NCBI GenBank assembly: GCA_020746875.1
Contig: JAGTJL010000026.1
Location: forward strand, 372,001-436,000
Direction: 5' to 3'
Source: Rhexocercosporidium sp. MPI-PUGE-AT-0058
Lineage: Eukaryota > Ascomycota > Leotiomycetes > Helotiales
DNA: 64,000 nt
Part shown: in pieces, positions 23,760 to 35,890 of the stretch
How the letters are laid out: every line of letters begins with the position of its first letter
Position numbering within the stretch: position 1 is the first letter of the stretch
The notes under the pieces: generated by a model
What the model saw: the letters and a program-made list of their open reading frames with translations, nothing else
Told to the model about the DNA's origin: nothing
The model's database searches: none
Position numbers and translations under genes: made by a program

Positions 23760-26040
23760 ATGGCAAACAAACTCCACTACACGACGCCTGCATCAGAATG
23801 GTCTGAAGCTCTCCCAATAGGCAATGGCCGACTAGGCGCAATGGTCTATGGCCTTACGACAACAGAACTACTGCAGTTGAACGAGAACTCGGTTTGGTAT
23901 GGAGGACCACAGGATCGAACACCACTCGACGCGTTGAAGAACTTGCCTCGGCTGCGGGAATTGATCCAGGGCGAGCAACATCAACAAGCGGAAGACCTCA
24001 TCCGAAAAGCATTCTTTGCTACGCCTAAGAGCCAACGCCATTACGAACCTTTAGGCACTTTGACGCTGGAGTTTGGGCATGATAAAGATAGGGTGACCAA
24101 TTACAGCAGAGAATTGGATTTGGAAACTGCACTCACGGCTGTGGCGTACGAACATGATGGGGTTGAGTTCCAACGCGAAATATTTGCAAGTCAACCAGAT
24201 GATGTACTGGTTCTGAGACTCAAATCTTCAATGAAGAGCAAATTCACACTGAGATTGACTAGAGTGAGTGAGCGAGAGTATGAAACGAACGAGTTTGTGG
24301 ATTCTGTTGTTGCGGGGAACGATGGGACAATAACTATGCACGCTACACCAGGTGGGCAGGGAAGCAACAGAATATGTTGCGTAGTCAAAGTCAAGTGCGA
24401 AGATGGTGGATTTTGCGAAAGCATTGGGGGATGTCTGGAGGTTGAATCTAACAAAACAACCATTGTAATCGCAGCTCAAACCACTTTCAGATGCGATCAT
24501 GTTGAATCTGCTGCAACGGGAGATGTGAACCGCGCATTGGAACAGACAAACCTGCGAGAAAATCATGTTGAAAGTTATTATTCACTGTATTCGCGCACGG
24601 AACTTAATCTGGGTAATGACAAGACAGATCTGTCAACAGATCAAAGGCTGCTTGGTGTCCCAGATGGAAATCTTATCGCTCTGTATCACAATTACGGCCG
24701 TTACCTCCTCATATCTTGCAGCAGACCTGGCATGAGAGCACTTCCAGCAACACTCCAAGGTCTCTGGAATCCCTCCTTCCAGCCGCCTTGGGGAAGCAAG
24801 TTCACCATCAACATCAACACTCAAATGAACTACTGGCCTGCAAACCTTTGCAACCTTTCCGAGTGTGAGATGCCACTCTTTGATTTGCTTGAGAGGATGG
24901 CTATTCGAGGGAGGAAGACTGCCGAGATCATGTACGGTTGTCGTGGCTGGTGTGCTCACCACAACACCGATATCTGGGCAGATACGGATCCACAAGATCG
25001 TTGGATGCCCGCGACACGTAAGTTGGTAGGTATTATCGCTCGCTGAGATTTCCTGCTAACGCGTTTCAGTTTGGCCACTGGCTGGAGCTTGGTTGTGCTA
25101 CCATATCTGGGAACATTATCAATTCAGTGGCAACAGAACCTTTCTCAAACGAATGTATCCTGTTTTGCGGGGATCTGTCGAGTTTCTGGTTGATTTCCTT
25201 GTTGAAGATTTGACTGGACAATATCTCGTCACGAATCCATCTTTGTCTCCTGAGAATACATTTCTAAGCGAAAGGGGCATCCAAGGAGTACTCTGCGAGG
25301 GCTCCACAATCGACATCCAAATCACCCGCGCAGTCTTCTCGGTCTTCATTGACACGGTATCGGAGTTGAAAGTATCAGATGAGCTCCTGACGGAGGTAAT
25401 AGCTTCTCGTGAAAGACTTCCACCAATGTCAATCGGCTCCTTTGGCCAGCTTCAGGAGTGGCACAAAGACTACAAAGAGCACGAGCTTGGCCACAGGCAT
25501 ACTTCTCATCTCTGGGCTCTACACCCTGGTAATGCTATTACCTTGACCAAAACCCCATCTTTGGCAGCAGCGAGTGGTGTAGTCCTCCGTCGCCGAGCTG
25601 AGCATGGCGGTGGACACACTGGCTGGAGCCGAGCCTGGCTCATTAATCTGCACGCTCGTCTTGGCGATGCTAAAGAGTGCCTAGAACATATAAGACGCCT
25701 ACTAAAAGATTCCACTCTGCCAAATATGCTAGATAATCACCCGCCTTTTCAAATTGACGGGAATTTTGGCGGGTGCGCAGGGATAATCGAGATGTTGATC
25801 CAGAGTCATGATACATGTATCCATGTACTGCCTGCTTGTCCAGAGGAATGGAGAGATGGTCATCTGAAAGGCGTGAAGGCGAGAGGTGGGTTTGAGATTG
25901 CGTTTGAGTGGGAGGCTGGATTGATTAAGGAACCAGTTATTGTGAGGTCATTGGCGGGGAATGATGGCATCCTGCAGTTTCCTGGGGGGAGAAGAGTTGA
26001 GTTCAAAGGTTTAGGAGTGCATTATATCTACTCTATGTAG
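23760..26040 (+). CDS. GH95 alpha-L-fucosidase-type glycoside hydrolase
   Basis: Two exons, 23760-25017 and 25070-26040, with a 52 bp intron (CTGCTAAC branch), give 742 residues. The family layout is complete: N-terminal beta domain (ASEWSEALPIGNGRLGAMVYG), then an (alpha/alpha)6 barrel with INTQMNYWPA (about 355) and HHNTDIWADTDP. The likely acid/base Glu is in QLQEWHKD (about 548), followed by HRHTSHLWALHPGN. The conserved Asp is in QIDGNFGG (about 649). No signal peptide is seen, so it probably acts in the cytosol. GH95 enzymes release alpha-1,2-fucose, or alpha-L-galactose, from xyloglucan and similar oligosaccharides. The stop overlaps the end of the converging GH1 gene by 8 bp. Confidence 0.93.
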
Positions 26041-27591
26041 ATTGACCCTTTAATATCGACGATTCCTCAGACTCGATCATGAGCTGAAACAGTTCTTTAA
26101 TGGCAGTCGCCGATTTCTTCGGGTATCGCCTCTTTTCCTTCGACTCAAAGTCAACGAACGTCACTCCAAAACGATCCGAGTATCCAGCAGCCCATTCTAT
26201 CAAGAATTTTAGTAAATCCCTGTGACCAATTTATACAAGAGTAGAGTATTACCCCAGTTGTCCGTGAAAGTCCAAGCAAAATAGCTCCTCACATCCACAC
26301 CATCCTCCTTCACAGCACGTCCGATAGCCTCGACGTATCTCTCAAAGAATTCGATCCTGAACTTGTCGTCTAGCACACTCTCACTCGCTTCAGTCTCTCC
26401 TTTCGCCGTCGTACCATTTTCTGTAATGTAAATAGGCACACCATACCTGTCCCAAATCCAATTCAGCAACAATCTGAAACCCCACGGAGCAGTTCTCAAC
26501 CAGTAAGTATCACTTTCAGGTCCCCTAGATGCACCCTCAGAGTTCTCATCGAGTTTTTCTACGTTCCCAGAATGGTCATCGATATGCGGCGGTGTCTTCA
26601 AATGACGGACGTAGAACGTTGTATAGCTATTCATGCCATAGAAATCAGAACTTCCAAGTACGAGTTTCGATTCTTCAGGTGTAAAGGTTGGGAGTCGGTC
26701 GCCAAGTTGAGCGCGCATCGAAGCGGGATAGTCTCCAGTTTTGTGTACTGGATCTGCGTACCACGCTATCTCAAATTCGAGGGCTCGTTGAGCAGCTTCG
26801 ACATCCAGGGAGTCCCTGGCGTCCCAGGGCGAAGAGAAGTTTCCGTGAAGTGTTATGCCGATCATGCCCTTCTGTTTGGGTTGATATTTTTCGCGGTAGA
26901 GCTTCACTGCGTGTGCATGTGAAACAAGTTCAGTGTGTCCAACGGTAAATGGTTCTGTAGAGGAGTCTCCTTCAGCGTTAAGCTTTCGATTTGAGGATCT
27001 AGCTGGTGCATGGACACCAGCCGCATAGCCTGCCAATGTGTAGACACCGGGTTCATTGTAGGTGATCCAATGCTTGACTCGATCTCCGAATCTTTCGAAA
27101 CACAGCCCGGAATACCTCACAAAATCCGGGGTATATGCATCCTTATTCAACATTCCACCATATCGATCTTCTAGAGCCTGCGGAAGATCCCAATGAAACA
27201 ATGTAACAAAAGGTGTGATGCCATTCGCAAGCAGCTCATCAATCAGCCCATTGTAATACTCAACCCCCTTCTCATTGACTGGATCATCTTTTCCGCCTAA
27301 TGGAATAATCCTCGTCCAAGAAAGCGAGAATCTGTATCCTGTCACACCATATGACTTCATGAGGGCGACGTCCTCTTTTGTCTTGTAGTAACTGAGCGCA
27401 GCATCGTCGGGTGTGCTGCCATCTTTGACTTTGCCTGGTGTGTGCGCGAATCTGTCCCATATTGATTCACCTTTCCCATCCCTATTCCAAGCCCCTTCAA
27501 CTTGTGTCGCTGCTGTTGCGTATCCCCAGTAGAAATCAGGACGGAGGACATCTTTGAGGTCTTTGACTCGTTCTGCGGTTTCAGGATTCAT
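26033..27591 (-). CDS. GH1 beta-glucosidase, intracellular
   Basis: Two exons, 27591-26253 and 26196-26033, with a 56 bp intron, give 500 residues. GH1 signatures: FYWGYATAATQVEGAW near the N-terminus, the acid/base Glu in TYNEPG (about 180), the nucleophile Glu in YITENGT (about 390), and FAWTFTDNWEWAAGYSDRFG, whose WEW is made by the splice. I chose the ATG at 27591, since upstream in-frame codons lack an ATG. There is no signal peptide, as in cytosolic fungal cellobiose/lactose hydrolases. With the adjacent transporter and GH95 it would split imported beta-linked oligosaccharides to monosaccharides. Confidence 0.94.
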
Positions 27592-28234
27592 GACTTGGGA
27601 AGACCTCTTCAACACTTGAAATTCTGGGAACAGGGCCCCAATCAAAGTAAAATAAAAAGCTTACAGAGATCTGCAGATAAATTTTTACTCTGCAGTCGAA
27701 CACTGATTCCTAAGCCGTGATCAATCAACTCGTGTCAATTGCCCCCGAGCTTGAAGGATCAACAGCTACATCTTGAATGCACTTCTAGGAGCCAGTATAG
27801 CTTTCGTTCTAGGCACTTGAACCGATGGCTGAACGGTTAAATAGATGGATGAATCTGTACCTACAATTAATAGGCACTAAAGTAACATTGGCGGAAAATG
27901 GCATAAAAGAGAGCATCTGCGGGTTGATAGGCTGAATGTCGATCACGTGTTGTACCCCGCTACCCCCACTTCTAGCTTCGATGGTAGACTGACATCTCGA
28001 CCCTTTGAATGTTCGATATGTATGACGATCAGGAGAGCGCTAGGCAGAGAACACTTTGAATTAGACTAGTGATACAGTTTCGAGCCATAGTTTGATGAGC
28101 CAACTTAATCGCATTGCCTTTCATTAAAAATTTGACGGAAATACAGCAAGAATTCTAATCTCTTCCGGGAGATATTTCCTACGCAAGCGACGGGCACGAC
28201 GGGTCCTTGACTCAAGACACTGCGATTTGGAAGA
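27592..28234. promoter_or_regulatory. divergent upstream region, GH1 and GDSL esterase
   Basis: 643 bp between the GH1 start (minus) and the esterase start (plus). A stretch near 27831 looks like a tRNA A-box, but no B-box or cloverleaf follows. No other feature seen. Confidence 0.45.
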
Positions 28235-29396
28235 ATGGTGCGTATTTTCATAGAGATACAAGCAAGTAAAAAGGTTGACATGTGACAGGCTCCTCTCCCA
28301 CAGTTCATTCTTTTTGGTACGCCTGCTTCTCAAAAAGAAAAAGAAACAAGACCAGGCTAATGTTGCCGATCTAGGGGATAGCATAACCCAAGGAGCAAGC
28401 GACCAATCAATGGGCTTTGGCATGGCAGCTGAGCTCCAAGCAGGTTTGTATCATTTTCTTATCTCTTCAGCCAATCAGCCTGGTATTGCCCTAGCCAAAG
28501 ACAAAGCTGGCTGACTTGCTTCATCGCAGCTTATGTTCGAAGGTTCGATATTATCAATCGTGGATACTCGTAAGTGCTTCGACCCTAGCCGCGAAGATTA
28601 TATCTGACAGCAACTCACCAGAGGATATAACACCGATCATGCTGTGGACATCATTACTCGCGCCCTCCCCACCCCAGAACAAGCATCTGTAAAGTTTCTT
28701 GTACGTCATAAATATCTGTGTGTTCAACATTCCAAGTCATCCACCTTAGGGATATATATTTAACAAATGCTAAATAGACAATTTGGTTCGGTGCCAACGA
28801 CGCCAACAAGAACCCAACACAAGGCCAGTACGTTCCGGCCGAACGCTTCAAGTCCAACTTGCTAGCCATAATCAACCACGCAGTCGTGAAAGCGCACTCA
28901 CCAAACATCATTCTCATCACTCCTCCGCCGTTCGAGGAATCACTCCTCATTGAACTACAAAAGGTATGGGGTGCGACAGGTGAAACGAGAAAGGCCAAAG
29001 ATGCACAGGAGTATGCGGAGATTGTAAAGCAAGTTGGTATGGAAGCCGGAGTCCCGGTCGTGGATGCATGGGGTTTGTGTATGGCGAAAGCTGGGTGGAA
29101 AGGGCAGAGCGATGAGATCTTACCAGGTGGAAACCCTGAGGTGAAAAACGCAGTGTTGGCAGGGCTTCTGCATGATGGTAAATACGATGCAATATCTCTT
29201 AAGTGACACATGCTGATAGTAATGATTAGGTTTGCACCTTAGTCCAGCTGGATACCAGATCGTGTTCGATGGCTTGATTGCGGTGATGAAAGAGCATTGG
29301 TCAGAATTCCCGCCGTACAAGATGCCGTTCACTGAGAAGGTGTCGTGGGAGATTGAGCTGGGCGACCAGATGTGGGATGTGAACAACGACAAGTGA
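28235..29396 (+). CDS. SGNH/GDSL esterase (isoamyl acetate-hydrolysing esterase type)
   Basis: Seven exons: 28235-28237, 28289-28316, 28375-28443, 28530-28569, 28622-28700, 28778-29177 and 29230-29396. All are in phase and give 261 residues. The first coding exon is just the ATG. Blocks of the family are clear: QFILFGDSITQG (nucleophile Ser), RGYSGYNT, TIWFGANDA, and the catalytic Asp-His pair in DGLHLSPAGYQ. Length and motifs match the IAH1 group, cytosolic esterases that hydrolyse short acyl esters. Its closeness to GH1 and GH95 could mean deacetylation of imported oligosaccharides, but that is only inference. Confidence 0.9.
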
Positions 29397-30223
29397 GGAG
29401 TAACATCTCAATCGGTAGACACAATATAGATAGATCGTTCTCATATATTAAGACCGCCAAATTACACCACTTGATTAAGCCTAGTCTACACACATTTCAC
29501 TGTATCACCGTTCCATGCAAATCATTAATCGTCGACGGAGCTGGAAGTCCTATCATTAGACCCAATGGTTCTTTGGCGCCGCCACAAAGTCTGCCTGAAG
29601 GACCACCTGATGCTTCACCATAGGGTATGAGCTGAGACCCTCCTCTGTATCAAAGTTCTGGCGTCTCTACCAGAGTCGGGTGTCTTCCACTCTTAGTGTG
29701 ATTATCGACACGCCCTTCGCCTTTCCTTTGATTACTTCCCGTTTTAACGTCAACTCTTCAATTTTTTCCTCGTCCGCCGAACTATTTTTGACAAACCAGT
29801 CACATGGTCAAGATACGCAAGTGCGCGATCTGTGCATAGAGAGTGCAGAGCTGACGGAGACTTATGTGGAAGGCAAGTAAGAGGGCGAAGAAAACGAAAA
29901 AGAATGATATGGAGATTATTTATCGTGTTAGCGTCGCTGGTGGATGCGACACTCTGGACTGAAAAGGAGGCGGGGTACGTACACAGATAAGCGAATACGA
30001 CGCCAATACGCAAATTACTTCGTTGGGTTCTTTTGAGTTCAAGCTGAACAGAGACGGCACAGTTGAAAGAAGCTTACCTTAATTTATATTTAAAGACTAT
30101 CGAGACTGGACTCGGGCGTTCTCATAATATAATTGCGTCTATCGTGAAGTGTTTCGGTCATCAATGTCTCAGGATCAATTGGTTTCTGGAAAACAGTCTG
30201 ACAGATTATCGATTTTCCTTGCT
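29397..30223. other. intergenic, possible coding scraps
   Basis: No complete gene found. A minus-strand run near 29500-29640 reads like the end of a protein (with GGPSGRLCGG). I could not connect it to other exons, so it is not called. Confidence 0.35.
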
Positions 30224-30652
30224 TTACTGTTTCGATAGCCTGAGTTTTGGCTTTTTCAGCCTATTTTCTAGCCATCTCTGCTTGGAAGCGGTCCGGCTAA
30301 GGATAAGTGACATGTTAGCTTCGGTTTGGCTCATTATTTCACTGGTGTCGAAGCCATCGAACAACTTTGACAAGCAACCAACTGGAATATCCATTTTCTC
30401 AGCTCAATTAGTATCGTTCTTTCAGACCGGATCACCTTCGAGCCACACTTGGTATATAGCTTTTGGTTCAGAGAGGTGTACGATGTTTCGATAGCCGGGT
30501 ATTTCTTTTTTTCTGCAATCAAAAAATCTAGACACAACGTTTCCCGCACAATAATTTTGCTTCAAATGAGAAAAAGGTGCTACCAGTAAAGCTCTACTCA
30601 GGAGAAGAGAGGTATCATGATCAAGGGTCAAAGTCGGAGTAACAAAATGCAA
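30224..30652 (-). CDS. possible two-exon coding fragment
   Basis: Two minus-strand open stretches, 30652-30436 and 30381-30224, can be joined in phase by a GT...CAG intron of 54 bp with a CTAAT branch. The second part (CLSKLFDGFDTSE, then SRTASKQRWLENRLKK) looks like real protein. No ATG start is present, and I do not recognise a family. It may be a relic or part of a gene whose other exons I missed. Confidence 0.25.
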
Positions 30653-30895
30653 GGTCTTGCAGCTGTGCCGTTATCCTCCTCAGGTGTCGCTTTTAACAAG
30701 TTTTAACCACGAGATGCCTGGCATGAAATTGGTTAAGACCTCTAGCTCTGTGATAAAAATCCTGCCTATTGAGTATTTGATATTGAATGAGATGGAGAAC
30801 TTGTCGACTTGAAATTGTCTTACACTGCTACAATTCTGCTACAAAATATGCATTAACCCAGAGCCACCCCATGATCACTATGTTCCTTGTTGAAG

Positions 30896-33408
30896 CTATA
30901 CTTGTTCCTTGTCTCGGCGGGTGAACAAAAAATGAATGAACATAACGAATCCACCAAATAACATGCCGATTAACATCAAACATGCTCCAATAACATCTGT
31001 CACCACAAGACAAGTGCCAACAATGGCAGCCACGGCAATCCACACTGGAATCAGCAGGCCGCGAATGAAATCTTTGACGAAATAAATCGGGTGGTACTGA
31101 ACTTCATGATAGGGATTATTCCTATACTAAAACAAAATATACTGATCAATTGGCATGCAAATCTCTGGCATGATGAATTTGCGCAAGAACAATATGACGT
31201 ATTTCAGGACTCGCCTGTGACAATGAATTCTGGCCAATGAGAATACTGGTAATCATTGTAAGGATTTAGCAAGCTCAAATAAGCATTTATGTATTGTATT
31301 CCAGGGGTTGACAGCTTGATTATCATCTTGACCATTCTTTTGAGCAGGTTGTGAAGCAGAGTCGGATCGACTATGATTGTGTTTCGCGCCTTAGGCTTCA
31401 AGCTTTGCAAAAGTTTCTTAAGATTGAGCCCCAGGAGAATGGTAAGAAAGAAAAAAATCGCGAATACAATGAAGAAGGTCGGAAATATGACTGATTTCGG
31501 GAAAACGCTCATACTGTACAGAGGCTACAATAGTCGGGCGTTAATACCGCGGTCCATATTGACGGAAGATATGAATTAAATATACCGCAGTAGCTGTTAG
31601 TGGTAAGCAGACCGAGTCAAGGTATGCAAGAAGCTTCATTCGCTCGCTTTGTTGTAGCGCCGTTCGTGAGTCCAGGACCGCTGTCACTCCGTGCAGCTAT
31701 AGGACAGTTAGCCACTGTTGTGTATTTAATGGAAGGCTCTTGTGTCATACTACATTACGCTAGAAGCAGGGTCAGTTATAATCATGCTAGTAGTCAATGA
31801 GGATGACTTCTTACGCTCTCTAGAACTTGGGACCTCAATGCAAGTATTTGGGCTTGCATGTCCTCTAATCTAAAATCTCCTCTTGTAGCTGCTGTAACTA
31901 ATACTCCGCTCCCAGCTTTTCGCAGGCATGAGCTGTGATATGTAGCTTGTCTAATTGGCCAACTATCATCCTCCTTATGAGCCTCAGGCCGGAGATAAGG
32001 GTTTCATTAAGCTCATCACTTGTCTTGACTGCCCAATGATTGGTTGTTGATTTAGTAAAGTTTTCATTATCCAATATGTTCTCTCCTTCGCAGTATTTCA
32101 ACTCTACTTTTAAGGCATCATGAATGGACTGTGCGTGATTCTTTTGTGTCTGTATACATGAAACGATGACTCGTGTGTGCTGAGCAACCGGCGTAAATGA
32201 TGCTGAGTTCTGCGGTCAAATGTCACTTCTGAGGAACAATTGACCACGAGTAATGTCCAGAGAGCTTCGCGGGACTCCAAGAGACTAACTTCTTCTTCGT
32301 GGGATTCTGATTCCTCAGGAAGACTGAGAGTGAGTAATACCGAAGATGATGTCTTGAAAACATACATCGGTTTGGATGGATTCTCCACCATGGGACGGTG
32401 AGAAGGAAACAGGCTTTTACGACCGAGCATATCTTCATTATTCCCAAGACTGTGATCCAAAATCAAATACGGAAGGTCACAATAGAGGGCGACCCTCTTG
32501 TAGCATTTTTGTTGCGATTGGGGAAATAGTAAGTAATCATCATAAAGTTGAAATAATAACGCGATTTAACGTACGGAATCGAGTTCGGGAAGAGACTTGT
32601 CTTGCCAATGATAAGAAACCTTGAGATAACACCGCATTCTGAGATGCTTCTCATTAAATGTGCGAATATAAGCGTAGTCCTCGCACTGTAATTGAATAAT
32701 ACAGAAGCTATAGAGTACCAGAAGGGTGATTCTTTCGAGATAGGATGTTCCATCTTGGATGTATCTGTTCAATTTCTAGTCAACAAAAGAGAACACAGAA
32801 AGCCGTAGCACACAATAAATTGAGTCTAATCTTGATTGGAACTTAAACTACACTATCCTGCCTTGAGCAAGACTTTGTGTGTTGGTGTCGACCCTGTGAA
32901 GCAGAATATCCTTGGTACTGCCTGCTGCCTGCTGAATTTGATATGCTCTGCAACGAAGTTGGCCAACATGATAAAGATCCTCTCGCCATGACTTTAACAC
33001 AACGCTCCGTAGAGCTTGCAAGGGGCTAGTGGTGAGTTTTTCATCCCAATTATGGATGTGTCGTGGCGCGATACTTGCAAGAATGTCCCACAGTAATCCT
33101 CCTAATGTGCCTTCAATGAGCCAGTAATGATGCTCGAAATCGAAACCGGATGCTCTTGTTTCTCCGCAGGCCTGGTGTGGCGCGCCTTCGTTCGTGGTGG
33201 TAGCATGTGGTACTTGAGTAGTACCTGCCGACTCTTTGATAACTAGTGTCTCTTTTCCTTTACCAACATACTCACTTGGGGATTGAGAAGTATCGTTATT
33301 GACCGGCTCTTAATAGATAAAAGTTTTCAGGCTCACAATGCATTCAAAAAGCCCAATTTAATTGGAGATAATCTTACCAGCCGCATTGAAGTTGGCAAAA
33401 GACACCAT
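30896..33408 (-). CDS. nine-exon membrane protein, possibly CorA-like
   Basis: Hand-built model: 33408-33378, 33308-32854, 32775-32575, 32496-32290, 32209-31905, 31869-31815, 31696-31586, 31524-31222 and 31126-30896. Every junction is GT-AG and in phase, giving 632 residues. Most introns are 69-95 bp, one is about 119 bp, and one (31904-31870) is only 35 bp. The N-terminal two thirds is soluble (HHYWLIEGTLGGLLWDI, later an acidic EESESHEEE run). A helical stretch follows (LEDMQAQILALRSQVLES, then QSERMKLLAYLDSVCLPLTATA). A membrane segment with YSMSVFPKSV before it and two C-terminal membrane segments then follow. The helix-then-membrane order resembles fungal CorA-like Mg transporters. No GMN is seen, so function is uncertain. 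Confidence 0.5.
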
Positions 33409-33465
33409 GGCGTGAGGCTGCAACCCAAATTCTAGTTCTAAGCCCTTTTGAAGAAATATGGTGTG

Positions 33466-33486
33466 GCTTGCAGCTTGCAGCTTGCA
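33466..33486. repeat. 7-bp tandem repeat, three copies
   Basis: GCTTGCA is repeated three times in perfect tandem, upstream of the nine-exon gene. Confidence 0.8.
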
Positions 33487-33593
33487 AATGCATACAAAGT
33501 CTTCGAAACTGATTCTGTTGGGTCTCGTCTATGGAAGATAGTTCTCGTTTTATGGATGTGACATGCTGTGAGCGAGGAATAAGAGGCTGAGGT

Positions 33594-33617
33594 GATCAAC
33601 GCTACGATCAACGCTAC
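33594..33617. repeat. 12-bp tandem duplication
   Basis: GATCAACGCTAC occurs twice head to tail. Confidence 0.8.
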
Positions 33618-35150
33618 GAAAAACGCCGAGTGCTCAGCCTTGACGCCCGTCCCCAATCGCATGCAAAGCCACTTTTGAATCACAAACGGACATTTCACAC
33701 TCAATGTCTCAGTTGCCTGCTTTTCACCGCTGGTCTGGTGCCATTGTCTTTACGCCTCATCTTTGTAGACTGAGAATATCATGATCGAGTTCCAACGCGA
33801 GCGAGGCTGCAGACATTCGTTTCCCCAAGTTATTATGATGTGCGTCTCTTTCTGCTACCTTGCATGCCCGATTTGCTGCCATTTCTGCATCATTTAAGCT
33901 GCGTTACCGGATCGCTGCCTCCAGGTCTTTGTTGAATTCAACGTTAGCTCTCCCTTTTCCTTCTTTCCATCTCCACCATCTTCGCAGTCCCGAAGTTCGC
34001 AGCAAACGAACATAACATATGATCTATATTGCGACAGGGTGTAATAAGCTACATGGTAGAATTGATTCCATACTAAGAAAAGCTGACGAAATCCGAGAGG
34101 AAGCCCACTTGTACAGCCTGCATGTCTTTGGCCCGGGGCCTGAGCCGCGCCATCATTACCGTCAATTCTTGTTGCATAATTAGCTTACCTTCGAGGTAGA
34201 GTTTATCTGTGCCCATGACATCATGGCCGAGAGACTATTTCTGGCCCTGTGAATAGTGACAAAGCAGGGGAAACAACAACCCAATAGTGTTGTCCTCAGA
34301 TGCAAGAGAACATGTTTTGGTTCAAGTTCTGTATCTCGAACACAGAGGTATTTGGAAACGTCTAAGATATTGAAATTCCTAGAGATTAAGGATGAAATAT
34401 CTTAAGATCTCCTTCTGCGAAAGAGATACGTGTTAGCTGGAGAAGGAACCTTGTTTTCGTGGAAAAGAATGTGCCAAGGCGGGTTTCTGAGAACCCAAAA
34501 TATTTCTCTCAAGTGTTTTCGACCTGTCCATGAAAGTAAATATCCAGGTATCGGTTTAAATGACTGTAAGCCACTTCACCCCGAACCAATTAGCTCTCCT
34601 CGAGCCGGAGCCGAAGCCTTGTATGTCAAAGCGCTCGAGTACTTCATCCCGGAGCCCATGAATAGCTCGGTGGCTAAATGACTTGTATGCGAGACTAGGG
34701 AATGATGGTAGTAGCCAGCAAAATGCTCACAAACTGTCCATAGAGTTCAAAGCCCCAACCTCCAAAGATGTGACGATTGAATGTCCCCCTGAAAGTCAAA
34801 TCGGGCGGTATGGGATACCAGGAAGCACTAGGTCCCCCCCTGCTTCAATTCTCCATATCTCCCGTGACATGGATATGAATAATTGGTTTCTTGGGCGCGG
34901 ACTTAGAAGGCTAATGTATAGACCACAGTCCCGATATAGTCAACATGTGATACTGAGAGTGAACCTATTAGTCCGGCGGTATCAGCTCGGGGGTTGACTT
35001 GATCTTTCCACACTCTTGGCCCACAAATCCTCTGAAACGTACCTAATCGTGAGAAGACTACACACTAGATCCATCCAATTCAAGCTTTAGATCTCAAGAT
35101 TGCCACATCTTGACTAAAAATCTAACACCAGCGTTCGAAATCCATCCTTG

Positions 35151-35194
35151 CCCTCATCCCCGCCCTCATCCTCGCCCTCATCCTCAACCTCATT
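35151..35194. repeat. imperfect 12-bp tandem repeat
   Basis: Three to four copies of a unit like CCCTCATCCTCG lie in a CT-rich, G-poor stretch. In one frame they encode repeated Ala-Leu-Ile. Confidence 0.75.
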
Positions 35195-35890
35195 CTCCGC
35201 CCCCAAACCCTCCCTCCCTCTAGCTGCATCGCCCAAATCGCCATTAACATTGTTGCACATCTCAAAATTTAGCTCCTCGCGCTACTATCTGCATCTCCCC
35301 TTAGCCTCCTCCCCAATCGACTCACCAGGCGCCTCACCGTGCAAGACTCCACCGTGCACACACCATATATAGCACACCTGTCCCCTTTCGCCTCGCTTAA
35401 CAACCAGACAACCACTCTGTTGGGTCGCATGCCAAGAGGATGGATTAACCGCTGAGGTTTTCATTGGGTGAGGGAGGGGGGATGGAAGGGACTGTGGGTG
35501 CGTATTTGGAATGATTGGTGTGGTGGAGGGAGAGAGGGAGGGGTTTGTGCGGTGCGTTGCTAAAGAATGATGCGGGCGGGAGGCGGGAGTGGGTGTGGGA
35601 GAAGTCGATGGGCGGACCGTCGCGTGTCATGCAAGGAACGGGTTGAGTTGGGTTTGGGTTGGACGAACTGAATTTACTGTACAACAGCGGGAGGACCGGG
35701 CGGGTGCGTTCCTGGTCCCTTCTTACGATGTGCGTCTCTCGTCTCGACTTGCTTGAGGTACGATGACTTGAGCCGATGAACCTGCCGGTCCCTAAAGCAA
35801 GTATCCAAGTCTCCTCGAAAACTGCTCTTCCAAAGGTATCCAGAAGCGCCTCCGCGCCTCGGACGCAGCGTTATCCTGAAGTGAAGAAGC

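Larger units (their letters stand above)
33409..35890. other. long region without a recognised gene
   Basis: About 2.5 kb. It starts with the promoter of the nine-exon gene and ends near the 3' end of the AFG1 gene. It contains small repeats (listed separately) and weak frames at 34430-34997. A short run near 35146-35270 would encode a hydrophobic Ile/Leu/Ala stretch but has no start. Nothing firm. Confidence 0.4.

Noticed and set aside
27831..27850. tRNA-like A-box (GATGGCTGAACGGTTAAAT)
   Set aside because: No B-box or cloverleaf follows within a plausible distance.
34430..34997. Two plus-strand frames of 83 and 104 codons
   Set aside because: No coding features and no signal of a family; they abut without a sensible splice.
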